From positions 1 through 41,613 of the forward strand of contig JAQWRQ010000017.1 in NCBI GenBank assembly GCA_029243595.1: 41,613 nucleotides of DNA, in the 5' to 3' direction. This stretch comes from Gammaproteobacteria bacterium. Lineage in GTDB: Bacteria; Pseudomonadota; Gammaproteobacteria; PS1; Pseudothioglobaceae. The notes beneath the pieces are model-generated. The model was given only the letters and a program-made list of their open reading frames with translations. It was not told where the DNA came from and did not search any database. Positions 1 through 8,247 of the stretch are shown here, one piece after another (within the stretch, counting starts at the first letter, position 1; each line of letters begins with the position of its first letter). A program made the translations under genes and the position numbers.

Positions 1-351
1 TACCAACTTAATCCTAGAAAATTCTTAACCATAGCGCACCACGATGACAACAATGTTAAATCAGCCGAACTATATGGTGCCTACCCAATCAATACTCAGA
101 TGCATGTTTTTGCTGGTGTTAATCGCTCTATCACTGATTCAATCACCAATAAAGAAACCACAGGTATTGCTTATGAGTCTTGCTGTTGGGCAATTCGTCT
201 AGCGCACTTTAAAAAGCATATTAGTGGAAATGATTATGATTACGTGACAGATTTTGAATTGGTGCTTAAGGGTCTCGCCAGCACCTCTCCGAGCCTTTCA
301 AAAGAGCTAGAAGAAAACATTCCAAACTACTTAGCTAACCTTAATGACTAA
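1..351 (+). CDS. lptD: LPS-assembly protein LptD, C-terminal end (partial)
   Basis: The reading frame is open from base 1 and ends with TAA at 349-351, so only the last ~116 residues are present. LptD is the outer-membrane beta-barrel that inserts lipopolysaccharide into the outer leaflet, together with LptE. The segment has the family's C-terminal hallmark: a beta-strand ending in GIAYESCC followed by WAIRLAHFK. The adjacent cysteines correspond to the conserved C-terminal pair used for inter-domain disulfides in E. coli LptD. surA follows with an 8-base overlap, the usual gammaproteobacterial order, which fits because SurA chaperones LptD. The internal ATG at 100 is not a start. The identification is secure although the N-terminal domain and most of the barrel lie outside the window. 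Confidence 0.9.
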   Translation, partial: YQLNPRKFLTIAHHDDNNVKSAELYGAYPINTQMHVFAGVNRSITDSITNKETTGIAYESCCWAIRLAHFKKHISGNDYDYVTDFELVLKGLASTSPSLSKELEENIPNYLANLND

Positions 352-1252
352 CCCGATGAAAATTTTATTTGCATTTGCATTAATTTTTTCACTTAATTCG
401 TTAGCTGCTCCCAATAGTATTGTTGCTATTGTTAATGATGAGCTGATTACTTTTGATGCAATCAGTGCAAAAATCAGGCCCACTTCTACTAAAGCTGAAA
501 AAATAAAACTGATCGATAACCAAATTAACCTGGTTCTTCAATTAGAAAAAATACAAAAATTTGGCATCAAACCTAAATTAAGCTCTGTTAATGCCATGCT
601 CAGTAATATCGCCTCACAAAACAGCTTAACCTTGGCGCAACTACAAGCCAATGCGCAATACGACGAAATCTTAGAGAATATAAACCAACAGCTTTCACTA
701 AGAGGCCTTAAGCAGCTTGTTTTACAAGAGGCTGACATCAAGCTATCTCAAGCAGAAATTGATACCGCTCTTGCTAAGAACCCTAGTAATTCGGATAATT
801 TTAACAAGCAAATTAAAATCGCACAGATTGTGATTAGCTCTGTTGATCAAACGGATTCTTTATTGCAATCTAAAGATAGCTTGATTCAACAATTTTTAAT
901 TGAACTCAGTGACAAAATTAATGCCGGCACCTCGTTCTCTAGTTTGGCTAAATTACACTCCCAAGATCCTTCTTATAAAAGTGGTGGCGAATCAGAATGG
1001 CTTGATGAAAACAGATTGCCAGCAGTATTCAAACAACAAATATCCCAACTTAAGACTGATGAATTGTCACCGCCTTTTCAAGCCGGACAAGCCTGGAGAA
1101 TTATCAAAATTATTGATAAACGCAGTGTTGACAACCATCTAATTGCACTCAAATCACAACTTGTTCAATCAAAGAAAAATACCTTTTTTAACGATTGGGT
1201 GAAAGCACTAAGAAAAAATGCCTATATAGAGATTTTTGATCACAAACTATAA
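344..1252 (+). CDS. surA: periplasmic chaperone/peptidyl-prolyl isomerase SurA, short single-parvulin form
   Basis: Periplasmic chaperone for outer-membrane proteins. A signal peptide is visible: a lysine after the second Met, a hydrophobic core and a likely cleavage after SLAA. The mature start (SIVAIVNDELIT) is the standard SurA N-terminal chaperone strand. Residues ~155-262 form one PPIC/parvulin domain (IKIAQIVISS...SFSSLAKLHSQDPS...GGESEWL), followed by a short C-terminal strand. At 302 residues it is well below the ~430 of E. coli SurA, which has two parvulin domains, so one is missing. The ATG at 344 overlaps the lptD stop by 8 bases. The ATG at 356 gives a cleaner signal peptide and is an equally good start; neither has a clear Shine-Dalgarno sequence. 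The lptD-surA order supports the name. Confidence 0.88.
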   Translation: MTNPMKILFAFALIFSLNSLAAPNSIVAIVNDELITFDAISAKIRPTSTKAEKIKLIDNQINLVLQLEKIQKFGIKPKLSSVNAMLSNIASQNSLTLAQLQANAQYDEILENINQQLSLRGLKQLVLQEADIKLSQAEIDTALAKNPSNSDNFNKQIKIAQIVISSVDQTDSLLQSKDSLIQQFLIELSDKINAGTSFSSLAKLHSQDPSYKSGGESEWLDENRLPAVFKQQISQLKTDELSPPFQAGQAWRIIKIIDKRSVDNHLIALKSQLVQSKKNTFFNDWVKALRKNAYIEIFDHKL

Positions 1253-1263
1253 GCGCGCTACCC

Positions 1264-2007
1264 ATGTCTAAATCAATTATTATCTTTGGATTTCATGCTA
1301 TCCAGGCACAAATAGACTCCACCCCTGAGTGTTTGATTAAAATATTTACACTGGATAATCGCAACGACAAGCGCTTAAACACATTAACCACTCAGCTTGA
1401 TCGTTTGGGTATTAACACGCAGAAATCTAGCAAACAACAACTCGATAAGCTCACTAAAAATCAAACACACCAAGGTATTGTTGCTGAAATATTGTTACCT
1501 ACCCTACCTAACTTGGACGGCTTAATACACCATATCGAAAAGCTCAATAATAACAGCTTAATATTAATATTAGATTCTATTCAAGATCCAAGAAACTTAG
1601 GTGCTTGTTTGCGTAGTGCTAACGCCGCTGGTGTAGATTGCGTAGTCATCAACAAAGATGGCTCTGCACCAATAAATGCATTGGTTCACAAAACATCTGC
1701 GGGAGCACTAAACCAACTTAAGATTTTCTCTGTGACTAATTTATCTCGTACTATCAAAGCATTGAAAGAACATAATATTTGGGTAGTTGGTCTAGATGGC
1801 GCAACAGACCAATCACTTTATCAAATTGACCTTACCACGCCAAGCGCAATTATTATGGGGGCTGAGGGCTCAGGTTTACGCTCGCTAACCAAGAAATCTT
1901 GCGACCAATTGGCTATGATTCCAATGCAAGGTAATGTTGAAAGTTTGAATGTTTCTGTTGCGACAGGTATTGCCTTATTTGAAGCTAGTAGACAGCGCCA
2001 CCTCTAA
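1264..2007 (+). CDS. rlmB: 23S rRNA (guanosine-2'-O-)-methyltransferase RlmB (TrmH/SpoU family)
   Basis: SAM-dependent SPOUT methyltransferase expected to 2'-O-methylate the conserved guanosine of 23S rRNA (G2251 in E. coli). At 247 residues it has the usual family length. The N-terminal ~75 residues form the L30e-like substrate-binding domain. The C-terminal knot domain shows all three SpoU motifs: DPRNLGACLRSANAAG (motif 1), IIMGAEGSGLR (motif 2) and IPMQGNVESLNVSVATGIALFE (motif 3, quoted in part by its core NVESLNVSVA). It starts 11 bases after surA and is probably cotranscribed with lptD-surA. In many gammaproteobacteria pdxA-rsmA follows surA, so rlmB here is a local variation. The exact target nucleotide is inferred from the family. 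Confidence 0.9.
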   Translation: MSKSIIIFGFHAIQAQIDSTPECLIKIFTLDNRNDKRLNTLTTQLDRLGINTQKSSKQQLDKLTKNQTHQGIVAEILLPTLPNLDGLIHHIEKLNNNSLILILDSIQDPRNLGACLRSANAAGVDCVVINKDGSAPINALVHKTSAGALNQLKIFSVTNLSRTIKALKEHNIWVVGLDGATDQSLYQIDLTTPSAIIMGAEGSGLRSLTKKSCDQLAMIPMQGNVESLNVSVATGIALFEASRQRHL

Positions 2008-2051
2008 ACCACTGAGATTAATTAAACTTAAGCCCTAAAAGCATGATTTTT

Positions 2052-2060
2052 TGGTAAAAT
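2052..2060 (+). promoter_or_regulatory. candidate extended -10 promoter for yceD-rpmF-plsX-fabH
   Basis: TGGTAAAAT fits an extended -10 element (TGn plus TAAAAT at 2055-2060), 23 bases before the yceD ATG at 2083 and within the 75-base gap after rlmB. I see no convincing -35, as expected for an extended -10 promoter. It would start the lipid/ribosomal-protein operon separately from lptD-surA-rlmB. This rests on motif matching only. Confidence 0.45.
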
Positions 2061-2082
2061 TGTCAAGTTTTTAGCAGTATTG

Positions 2083-2592
2083 ATGAAACAGGGAATACCC
2101 GAGCAGATAAAGCTTTTTAAATTCGCTTCTAGATCGTTGATCTTTTCACAGGTTTACCAGGTGAAAGATTTCCCTAGAATTAGCGCATTGGTAAGCAATC
2201 AAGATGCACCTGTTAGTGTTGAATTAAATTTTAGCATTGAAAATAACAGAATCCCTTGTATTACCGGTAAAGTTGAACTGGATGTGGCGTTAATCTGCCA
2301 ACGTTGCTTAAATGAAGTCAGTATTCATTTACAACCAAAATTTCAGCTTGCTTTTTTGCAAAATGAACAACAAGGTGAAGAGTTAGACTCTAGCTTTGAG
2401 ACGATTCTAAATGCTGACGAAGAATTTTCGACCATAGAATTTATAACGGATGAAGTGTTGATATCCGTCCCGATGATTCCCATGCATGAGCATGAGTGTG
2501 CATCGTATAAAGATACAACACCAATAAAAGAGCAAAAGCGTGAAAATCCTTTTGCGATATTAAAACAATTGAAAAACTCAACTAAGGAGTAA
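2083..2592 (+). CDS. yceD: YceD family protein (DUF177), 23S rRNA accumulation protein
   Basis: Small protein of 169 residues belonging to the DUF177/YceD family, which is needed for normal 23S rRNA accumulation and is almost always encoded just before rpmF. The family's cysteine motif is visible as [10 protein letters not shown] at about residues 70-79, followed by an acidic stretch and a conserved [10 protein letters not shown] segment. A TTG immediately upstream (2080) extends the frame by one residue; the ATG at 2083 is preferred. The gene ends in sequence that supplies the ribosome-binding site AAGGAG for rpmF, so the two are translationally linked. The identification relies on the motif and the rpmF context. 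Molecular function is only partly known in the family. Confidence 0.88.
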   Translation: MKQGIPEQIKLFKFASRSLIFSQVYQVKDFPRISALVSNQDAPVSVELNFSIENNRIPCITGKVELDVALICQRCLNEVSIHLQPKFQLAFLQNEQQGEELDSSFETILNADEEFSTIEFITDEVLISVPMIPMHEHECASYKDTTPIKEQKRENPFAILKQLKNSTKE

Positions 2593-2596
2593 AAAA

Positions 2597-2794
2597 ATGG
2601 CTGTACAAAAAAGTAGAAAAACCCCTTCAAAAAGAGGTATGCGTCGTTCACACAACGCACTAACTAGCCCAGCACTATCTGAAGATCAAGAAACAGGTGA
2701 AACTCATTTACGTCACCATGTGACTGCTGACGGTTATTACCGTGGTAAAAAAGTCATTAATAAAGTTCAAGACATTCAGGAAGTAGAAGCTTAA
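2597..2794 (+). CDS. rpmF: 50S ribosomal protein L32
   Basis: L32 is a small protein of the large ribosomal subunit. The 65-residue sequence opens with the standard [19 protein letters not shown] and ends with an acidic tail. It lacks the four-cysteine zinc ribbon, as is common in gammaproteobacterial L32. It follows yceD by 4 bases with a strong AAGGAG ribosome-binding site inside the end of yceD. The yceD-rpmF-plsX-fabH order is a classic arrangement that couples ribosome assembly with fatty-acid and phospholipid initiation. Confidence 0.97.
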   Translation: MAVQKSRKTPSKRGMRRSHNALTSPALSEDQETGETHLRHHVTADGYYRGKKVINKVQDIQEVEA

Positions 2795-2800
2795 GTCCTA

Positions 2801-3841
2801 ATGACAATCAGGGTATCAATTGATGCCTCAGGGGGAGATCATGGGATGCCAGTTACTATTACAGCTGGCCTAAAAGCCTTGGGTGCGTTTCAAGACCTAC
2901 ACCTAAATTTTGTAGGTGACGAGTCTGCTATTCAAGCAGAGCTCGATAAACACTCATCCTCTCAAAAACTATCCAATCGATTCGGCATTACTCACGCTAG
3001 TGAAGTGGTCTCAATGAATGAATCACCTTCAATTGCACTACGTAAAAAGAAAGACTCGTCAATGCGTGTTGCTATTAATTTAGTCAAAGACGAAACTGTC
3101 GATGCTTGTGTTAGTGCTGGAAATACCGGTGCGTTAATGGCTATTTCACGATTTGTATTAAAAACTATTAAAGGCATTGACCGCCCTGCTATCATGGGTC
3201 GTATGCCAACCATGTCGGGTCATACACACATGCTAGACCTTGGTGCGAATGTAGACTCTAAACCAGAAGCTTTGGTTGAGTTTGCAGTTATGGGTTCTAT
3301 TGCTGTCGAACACACTGAAAACATCACTGCACCTAGTGTAGGTTTACTTAACATTGGTGAAGAGGAAATGAAGGGTAACGACAGCATTAAAAAAACAGCT
3401 GAACTACTTAAAGCCTCTAACCTAAATTATGTTGGCTTTATTGAAGGTGATGACATTTATAAGGGCACTGTTGATCTAGTGGTTTGTGATGGCTTCGAAG
3501 GCAATATTGCACTCAAAGCATCAGAAGGTGTGGCGGCAATGATGGGGCACTACCTAAAACAAGCTTTTACTAAAAATATTTTTACTAAAATTGTCGCACT
3601 TATCGCCACTCCAGTTTTAAAAGACTTTAAGTCTAGTCTAGATCCTGGAAAATATAACGGCGCTAGTTTGTTAGGTCTTCGCGGAATTGTAGTTAAAAGT
3701 CATGGTGGTGCCAATGCTGATTCATTTTTCCAGGCGATTAAAGAAGCCTACCTAGAGGCACACGCTAAAATCATTGAAAAGATCACTACCCAGGTATCAT
3801 TAGAATTAGAAAACCAACAAAGCAAAGGCGATAATGAGTAA
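2801..3841 (+). CDS. plsX: phosphate acyltransferase PlsX
   Basis: PlsX converts acyl-ACP and phosphate to acyl phosphate, the acyl donor for PlsY in phosphatidic acid synthesis; it is a peripheral membrane enzyme. The 346-residue length fits. Family motifs seen are IDASGGDHG at residues 7-15, SAGNTGALMA near 106-115, MLDLGANVD near 144-152 and a C-terminal KSHGGANADSF block. The gene lies 6 bases after rpmF and overlaps fabH by 8 bases, indicating cotranscription and coupled translation with the enzyme that starts fatty-acid elongation. Nothing is missing. Confidence 0.96.
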   Translation: MTIRVSIDASGGDHGMPVTITAGLKALGAFQDLHLNFVGDESAIQAELDKHSSSQKLSNRFGITHASEVVSMNESPSIALRKKKDSSMRVAINLVKDETVDACVSAGNTGALMAISRFVLKTIKGIDRPAIMGRMPTMSGHTHMLDLGANVDSKPEALVEFAVMGSIAVEHTENITAPSVGLLNIGEEEMKGNDSIKKTAELLKASNLNYVGFIEGDDIYKGTVDLVVCDGFEGNIALKASEGVAAMMGHYLKQAFTKNIFTKIVALIATPVLKDFKSSLDPGKYNGASLLGLRGIVVKSHGGANADSFFQAIKEAYLEAHAKIIEKITTQVSLELENQQSKGDNE

Positions 3842-4778
3842 ATTTGCAAGAATCATCGGTACAGGCTCTTATTTGCCACCAAAGGTGGTAACTAATGACG
3901 ATTTATCTGAAAAAATTGATACTTCTGATGAGTGGATCGTCGCTCGAACCGGCATCAAAGAAAGACGTATTGTTACTGACGAATCAACTTGTGATTTAGC
4001 CACTATCGCATCTAACAATGCGCTTAAAATGGCTGGCATTGATGCCAGTGAATTAGATTTAATCATCCTAGCGACCACCACACCGGATAAAATTTTTCCA
4101 GCAACGGCAACCATATTACAAAACAAAATTGGTGCATCTTGCCCTGCCTTTGACCTTCAGTCAGTTTGTTCAGGCTTTGTCTTTGCACTAACCACTGCTG
4201 AACAATACATTAAAACCGGTGCAGCCAATAAAGTGCTGGTTGTCGGTAGTGAGACTCTATCTCGTATTGTTGATTGGAATGACCGATCAACTGCCATTCT
4301 TTTTGGTGATGGCGCTGGCGCTGTGGTGTTAAGTGGCAGTGAAGAAACTGGCATCTTGCATTCAAAACTTTTTAGTGATGGCAACTACTTGTCTTCATTA
4401 CAAGTGAGTAATAATTACATTAACGAAACTGGTTTTATCGAAATGGCGGGTAATGAAGTCTTTAAGATTGCTGTTAGCCGACTTTCTTCTTTAGCGGAAG
4501 AAACACTCAAGGAATGCAACATGGACTCAGATGAGCTTGACTGGATGGTACCTCATCAAGCTAATATTCGTATTATTTCTGCAGTAGCTAAACGCATTAA
4601 AACGCCAATGGACAAAGTAGTTGTCACTTTAGAAAAGCACGGCAATACATCGGCTGCCTCTATTCCATTAGCACTAGACACAGCGGTTCGAGATGGTCGT
4701 ATTAAAAAAGGTCAAAACCTATTGTTCGAAGGTATTGGTGGTGGTTTTAGCTGGGGCAGTGTTTTAGTTAAATTTTAA
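3834..4778 (+). CDS. fabH: beta-ketoacyl-ACP synthase III (FabH)
   Basis: FabH condenses acetyl-CoA with malonyl-ACP to start type II fatty-acid synthesis. The protein has 314 residues, normal for the family. The Cys-His-Asn triad is visible: C112 in SVCSGF, H241 in PHQANIR and N271 in HGNTSAAS. The glycine-rich C-terminus (GIGGGFSWGSVL) is typical. It is the last gene of the yceD-rpmF-plsX-fabH unit. Its TAA stop shares bases with the stop codon of the convergent ispA (TTAA at 4775-4778), leaving no room for a dedicated terminator between the two operons. Confidence 0.96.
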   Translation: MSKFARIIGTGSYLPPKVVTNDDLSEKIDTSDEWIVARTGIKERRIVTDESTCDLATIASNNALKMAGIDASELDLIILATTTPDKIFPATATILQNKIGASCPAFDLQSVCSGFVFALTTAEQYIKTGAANKVLVVGSETLSRIVDWNDRSTAILFGDGAGAVVLSGSEETGILHSKLFSDGNYLSSLQVSNNYINETGFIEMAGNEVFKIAVSRLSSLAEETLKECNMDSDELDWMVPHQANIRIISAVAKRIKTPMDKVVVTLEKHGNTSAASIPLALDTAVRDGRIKKGQNLLFEGIGGGFSWGSVLVKF

Positions 4779-5629
4779 AACTTTCTTGATTGTAACTGTT
4801 CAGTCAAACTACGTAGCTCGCTCGAATCCACGCTTAATTGCTCTAGCTTTTCAAAAGCTCGTTGATATAACTGCTGATAAGTTTTTGTTGCTTCATCCAA
4901 ACTCAATAACGCAGGATAAGTTGGTTTATTTTTATCGGCGTCTGAGTGTTGTTTTTTACCCAACACGCCTTCTGGAGTAAGCACGTCTAAAACATCATCT
5001 TGAACTTGATAGGCCAGGCCAATATCTTGTGAAAAACCATCTAATATTTTTTGATCTTCAACACTACACTGGCTCGACACCAAAGCTCCTAATTTAACCG
5101 AACAACTGAGTAGCGCACCGGTTTTCTTTCGATGCATATTTTGCAAAGTTTCAACATCAATAGTTTTTGAAACGACTGATAAATCAATCGACTGTCCTTC
5201 GGCCATCTCAAATGCTGCATGCGTTAGCGCTTGAAGTAGTGCTATTCGCACTTGAGCTGACAAGTTGTCATCATTAGTTAACACTTCAAAAGCCAAGGCT
5301 TGTAAACCATCACCAGCCAATATAGCTTGAGCCTCGCCAAATTGCTTATGACAAGCGGGCTGATTATGGCGAATATCATCATCATCCATCGCCGGCAAGT
5401 CATCATGAATCAAGGAATAGGCGTGAATCAACTCCACAGCACAAGCGCTAGAATCAGCTAAATTAAGCGCTGTACCAAAGGTGTTAGCCACAGCGTAAGT
5501 TAGGATGGGTCTAAAGCGCTTGCCGCCAGATAACACGCTGTAACGCATGACCTCTCTCAAGCTTCCTTGGGTTGATAAGTATTTGTCTAGATGCTGATTA
5601 ACACGCTGAGTGTAGTCTTTAAAACTCAT
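4775..5629 (-). CDS. ispA: farnesyl/geranyl diphosphate synthase (IspA-type polyprenyl synthetase)
   Basis: Trans-isoprenyl diphosphate synthase that condenses IPP with allylic diphosphates to make farnesyl diphosphate for ubiquinone and undecaprenol. The 284 residues show the first aspartate-rich motif (DDLPAMDDDD, residues 76-85) with the bacterial short-chain insertion, the second one (QVQDDVLD) and the GGKRFRP substrate motif at 35-41. It is the last gene of a minus-strand run after xseB, 11 bases away. xseB-ispA is standard, but dxs, which usually follows, is absent here because ispA runs straight into fabH tail to tail. Chain length (C15 against C20) cannot be fixed by eye. Confidence 0.9.
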   Translation of the reverse strand: MSFKDYTQRVNQHLDKYLSTQGSLREVMRYSVLSGGKRFRPILTYAVANTFGTALNLADSSACAVELIHAYSLIHDDLPAMDDDDIRHNQPACHKQFGEAQAILAGDGLQALAFEVLTNDDNLSAQVRIALLQALTHAAFEMAEGQSIDLSVVSKTIDVETLQNMHRKKTGALLSCSVKLGALVSSQCSVEDQKILDGFSQDIGLAYQVQDDVLDVLTPEGVLGKKQHSDADKNKPTYPALLSLDEATKTYQQLYQRAFEKLEQLSVDSSELRSLTEQLQSRKF

Positions 5630-5640
5630 AAAAATTGTCT

Positions 5641-5865
5641 TTAGATTTCGTCTAACGGTTTTTGAGTTTTATAATCATCGTCAGCACTCAACAGTGCGAT
5701 CTTTTGTTCTGCTTCACTTAACGCTGATTGACATTGGCGTGTTAATTGCACACCCTGCTCAAAAAATTTCAATGAGTCTTCTAAGCTTAAATCGCCAGAT
5801 TCCATGGTTTTTACAATGCTTTCCAGCTCTAGCAAGCCTTTATTAAAATCAAATTTTTTTGTCAT
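5641..5865 (-). CDS. xseB: exodeoxyribonuclease VII small subunit
   Basis: XseB is the small helical subunit of exonuclease VII, which degrades single-stranded DNA with the large subunit XseA (not in this window). The ATG at 5865 gives 74 residues starting MTKKFDFNKGLLELESIV, with the family's ESGDLSLEDSLKFFEQGV signature. A GTG further upstream at 5886 would add seven residues but lies inside the preceding gene. The ATG has a purine-rich GGAGAAAG element just upstream and is preferred. It starts one base after the stop codon of the dehydrogenase gene and is followed closely by ispA, the common pairing. Confidence 0.92.
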   Translation of the reverse strand: MTKKFDFNKGLLELESIVKTMESGDLSLEDSLKFFEQGVQLTRQCQSALSEAEQKIALLSADDDYKTQKPLDEI

Positions 5866-5866
5866 A

Positions 5867-6700
5867 TTATCTTTCTCCGCCACCACCGGCTTTATTGAGT
5901 ATTTTATCCATTAACCGTGTTGGCAACAACCTCATTAATACAGCAAATAACTTAGTTGGGAAAGTTACATGGTAATGAATCTTTGCTTGCTTGGCACTCA
6001 GAGCATGTTGTGCACATTTTAATATTGCCGTTGCAGGCAAGGTAAAATCAGCCAATTCATCAGACTGCAAACGTTTAATCATTTTTTCGTAATTTGATTG
6101 GTAGTCACTACTATTCATATCTACATGCTTCATAAAGGCTTTATAAGCATTAATTCTAAATTTAGACTCAATCGGGCCAGGTTGAATCAATGACAACTGC
6201 ACATTGGTGCTTGATAATTCTAAGCGCAATGTATTGACCAGCCCTTCTATGGCAAATTTAGAAGCGTTATAAGGCCCTCTAAAAGGCATAGCTACAAAGC
6301 CCAACACAGAGCTCAAGTAAATAATCCGCCCTTCGTTCTTTAATTTCATTTTTGGCAAAACTAAATTGGTCAACTCGTGCCAACCAAACACATTGGATTG
6401 GAACTGTTCTTCCAATGCTTTTCTAGAAATATCTTCTAACGCTCCTACTTGCCCATAGGCGCCATTATGGATTAAACCGTACAAATCATCCGTTTGTTCA
6501 AAAACAGCCTTTATTGCTGTATTAATGGACCGTGAAGAAGATAAATCTAGCACAAAAGCGTCGAAGCCCTGCTGTTTAAGTTGCTCTACGTCTTTAATAT
6601 TTCTGGCAGTAGCAAATACTCGATAACCTTCCTGTTTTAAACCTTGCGCCAAACACAGGCCAATTCCACTAGAGCAGCCCGTAATTAGGACTGACTTCAT
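5867..6700 (-). CDS. short-chain dehydrogenase/reductase (SDR family oxidoreductase)
   Basis: Classical SDR of 277 residues with a Rossmann fold for NAD(P). The cofactor motif TGCSSGIG is at residues 7-14, an NG dinucleotide follows strand 4 (HNGAYG, 79-83), and the catalytic set S130/S131, Y144 and K148 is present (YNASK). The C-terminal third (LFAVLMRLLPTRLMDKIL) is hydrophobic and basic and could bind membrane or a lipid-like substrate. The gene overlaps pcnB by 4 bases and abuts xseB, so all belong to one operon. The family is certain. The substrate cannot be inferred from sequence or neighbours. Confidence 0.88.
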   Translation of the reverse strand: MKSVLITGCSSGIGLCLAQGLKQEGYRVFATARNIKDVEQLKQQGFDAFVLDLSSSRSINTAIKAVFEQTDDLYGLIHNGAYGQVGALEDISRKALEEQFQSNVFGWHELTNLVLPKMKLKNEGRIIYLSSVLGFVAMPFRGPYNASKFAIEGLVNTLRLELSSTNVQLSLIQPGPIESKFRINAYKAFMKHVDMNSSDYQSNYEKMIKRLQSDELADFTLPATAILKCAQHALSAKQAKIHYHVTFPTKLFAVLMRLLPTRLMDKILNKAGGGGER

Positions 6701-7836
6701 TGTTGCGCTTTAGTCCAAAACTTAGCAACATCCTTTAATTCAGGGTTAATACTTTGTGAGCGCAACAATAAAAAATCATAAGCCATTCTAAATCGTGGAT
6801 TTTGCAATAGGTCGTCTACTTTTTTAGGATGCATTTTTTCTAGTTTTGATTGCATTATCCAAATATCTTTGATTCTAGCGGTAAGCCATTTTGGCAATGA
6901 AACCTGTTTAATTTGGTTAATAATCACTTCCTCAGAGGCTTGGGTCATTGCCAAATAAAATGAACGCTGCTTTTTCTTAATCATAACAAAACGCTCATTT
7001 TGTGCTTGCCATAAAAAAACAGCAAACAAAAAAACAGGTGTTACAGGTTTGTTTTGTTTAATGCGTGCAGCCGTATTTAATAATGCTTTTTTAATAAACT
7101 CATTTTTTTGTGTTTGTTTAAACAAATGTTTTAATAAACCGTATTTTTCCAATTGCTCATAAACGCCAAACGAATATTCATTATGAAATAGTTTAATACA
7201 CTCCTCATATAAGCGTGCTGGTGAAATATTACTGAGTAATGAGGCTTGATCTAAAATACAACTTTTTACTTCGTCACTAAGCTCTGCCCCTATTTTTTCG
7301 CTAAAACGAATCGCTCTGATCATGCGCACAGGATCCTCAGAAAAACGAAGTTTAGCTTCGCCAATAATGTGAATCTCTTTGACTTCAAGGTCTTTTAAGC
7401 CGCCAACATAATCAATTACCTCGTGCTTATGAATATCGTAATACAAGGCATTAATATTAAAGTCTCTACGCACAACATCGTCTTCAAGAGAGCCATAGCA
7501 GTTGTCGCGCACAATCACACCACTTTTTGCTGTTTGTACTTGACCTGATCGGAAAGTAGCTACCTCAATAAATTTACGTGCAGAAAACATCACATGCACC
7601 AAACGAAAACGTCGTCCGATTAGGCGGGATCGTTTAAACAACTTGTGCACTTGTTCAGGCTTGGCGTTGGTCGCGACATCAAAATCTTTAGGTTCTAAAC
7701 CAAGTAGCAAGTCTCGAACACAACCACCTACTAAGTACACCTCAAACCCAGCCTTATGAATGGTCTTAACCACCTTTAGCGCGTCTTTATCTAGGAATTT
7801 TTTGTCAAATTTAATGCTTTGACGAATAGGCTTCAT
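6697..7836 (-). CDS. pcnB: poly(A) polymerase PcnB
   Basis: Adds 3' poly(A) tails to RNA and so promotes decay, acting with enzymes such as PNPase (also encoded in this window). The 379-residue protein belongs to the class II nucleotidyltransferase superfamily. It shows GGCVRDLL at residues 37-44, catalytic DFD at 51-53, the RRDFNINALYYD motif and the SEDPVRMIRAIRFSEKIG motif. The KFDKKFLDKDALKVV start resembles PcnB rather than CCA-adding enzymes, and the RSRLIGRRFRLVHV motif is characteristic of PcnB. It is shorter than E. coli PcnB, mainly at the C-terminus. The folK gene that often follows pcnB is replaced by an SDR gene. Confidence 0.9.
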   Translation of the reverse strand: MKPIRQSIKFDKKFLDKDALKVVKTIHKAGFEVYLVGGCVRDLLLGLEPKDFDVATNAKPEQVHKLFKRSRLIGRRFRLVHVMFSARKFIEVATFRSGQVQTAKSGVIVRDNCYGSLEDDVVRRDFNINALYYDIHKHEVIDYVGGLKDLEVKEIHIIGEAKLRFSEDPVRMIRAIRFSEKIGAELSDEVKSCILDQASLLSNISPARLYEECIKLFHNEYSFGVYEQLEKYGLLKHLFKQTQKNEFIKKALLNTAARIKQNKPVTPVFLFAVFLWQAQNERFVMIKKKQRSFYLAMTQASEEVIINQIKQVSLPKWLTARIKDIWIMQSKLEKMHPKKVDDLLQNPRFRMAYDFLLLRSQSINPELKDVAKFWTKAQQ

Positions 7837-7851
7837 AAATTATTTTAAAAG

Positions 7852-8247
7852 TTATAAATGCTGGAGATTAACCACAGGCTGTGGAATCCAATCACTACGA
7901 CGGTGTTCGGCAATTACTTCAGTATAAACACCGCCACGCACATTAAAAATTGATTTCAAACGCATAAATCGAGGGTTAGTCGCTGCAACCAAATCATCTA
8001 AAATTTGATTAGTCACCGCCTCATGGAAAGCACCTTCATCACGAAATGACCAAATATACATTTTTAAAGATTTAAGCTCAACACAAGCTTTATCAGCAAT
8101 ATACTCCAAATGCAATGTGGCAAAGTCAGGCTGTCCTGTTTTTGGACACAGGCAGGTGAACTCTGGCATATCGATTTTAATAACATAATCACGTTCGGCG
8201 TTAGGGTTATCAAAAACTTCTAATTCTTTACTAGGCTTACTTGACAT
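7852..8247 (-). CDS. queF: NADPH-dependent 7-cyano-7-deazaguanine reductase QueF (short, type I)
   Basis: QueF reduces preQ0 to preQ1 in queuosine biosynthesis. The 131-residue unimodular form resembles Bacillus QueF rather than the long two-module E. coli type. Key parts are the nucleophile C34 in [12 protein letters not shown] (32-43), with D41 as the proton donor, and the family signature [17 protein letters not shown] starting near residue 56. It overlaps the end of lptF by 11 bases, so translation is probably coupled. No other queuosine gene is in the window. Confidence 0.95.
   Translation of the reverse strand: MSSKPSKELEVFDNPNAERDYVIKIDMPEFTCLCPKTGQPDFATLHLEYIADKACVELKSLKMYIWSFRDEGAFHEAVTNQILDDLVAATNPRFMRLKSIFNVRGGVYTEVIAEHRRSDWIPQPVVNLQHL

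Noticed and set aside
7113..7126. Perfect 14-base palindrome TTTGTTTAAACAAA
   Set aside because: It lies inside pcnB in an A/T-rich, Lys/Gln/Phe-coding stretch with many similar short runs, so chance and codon use explain it.
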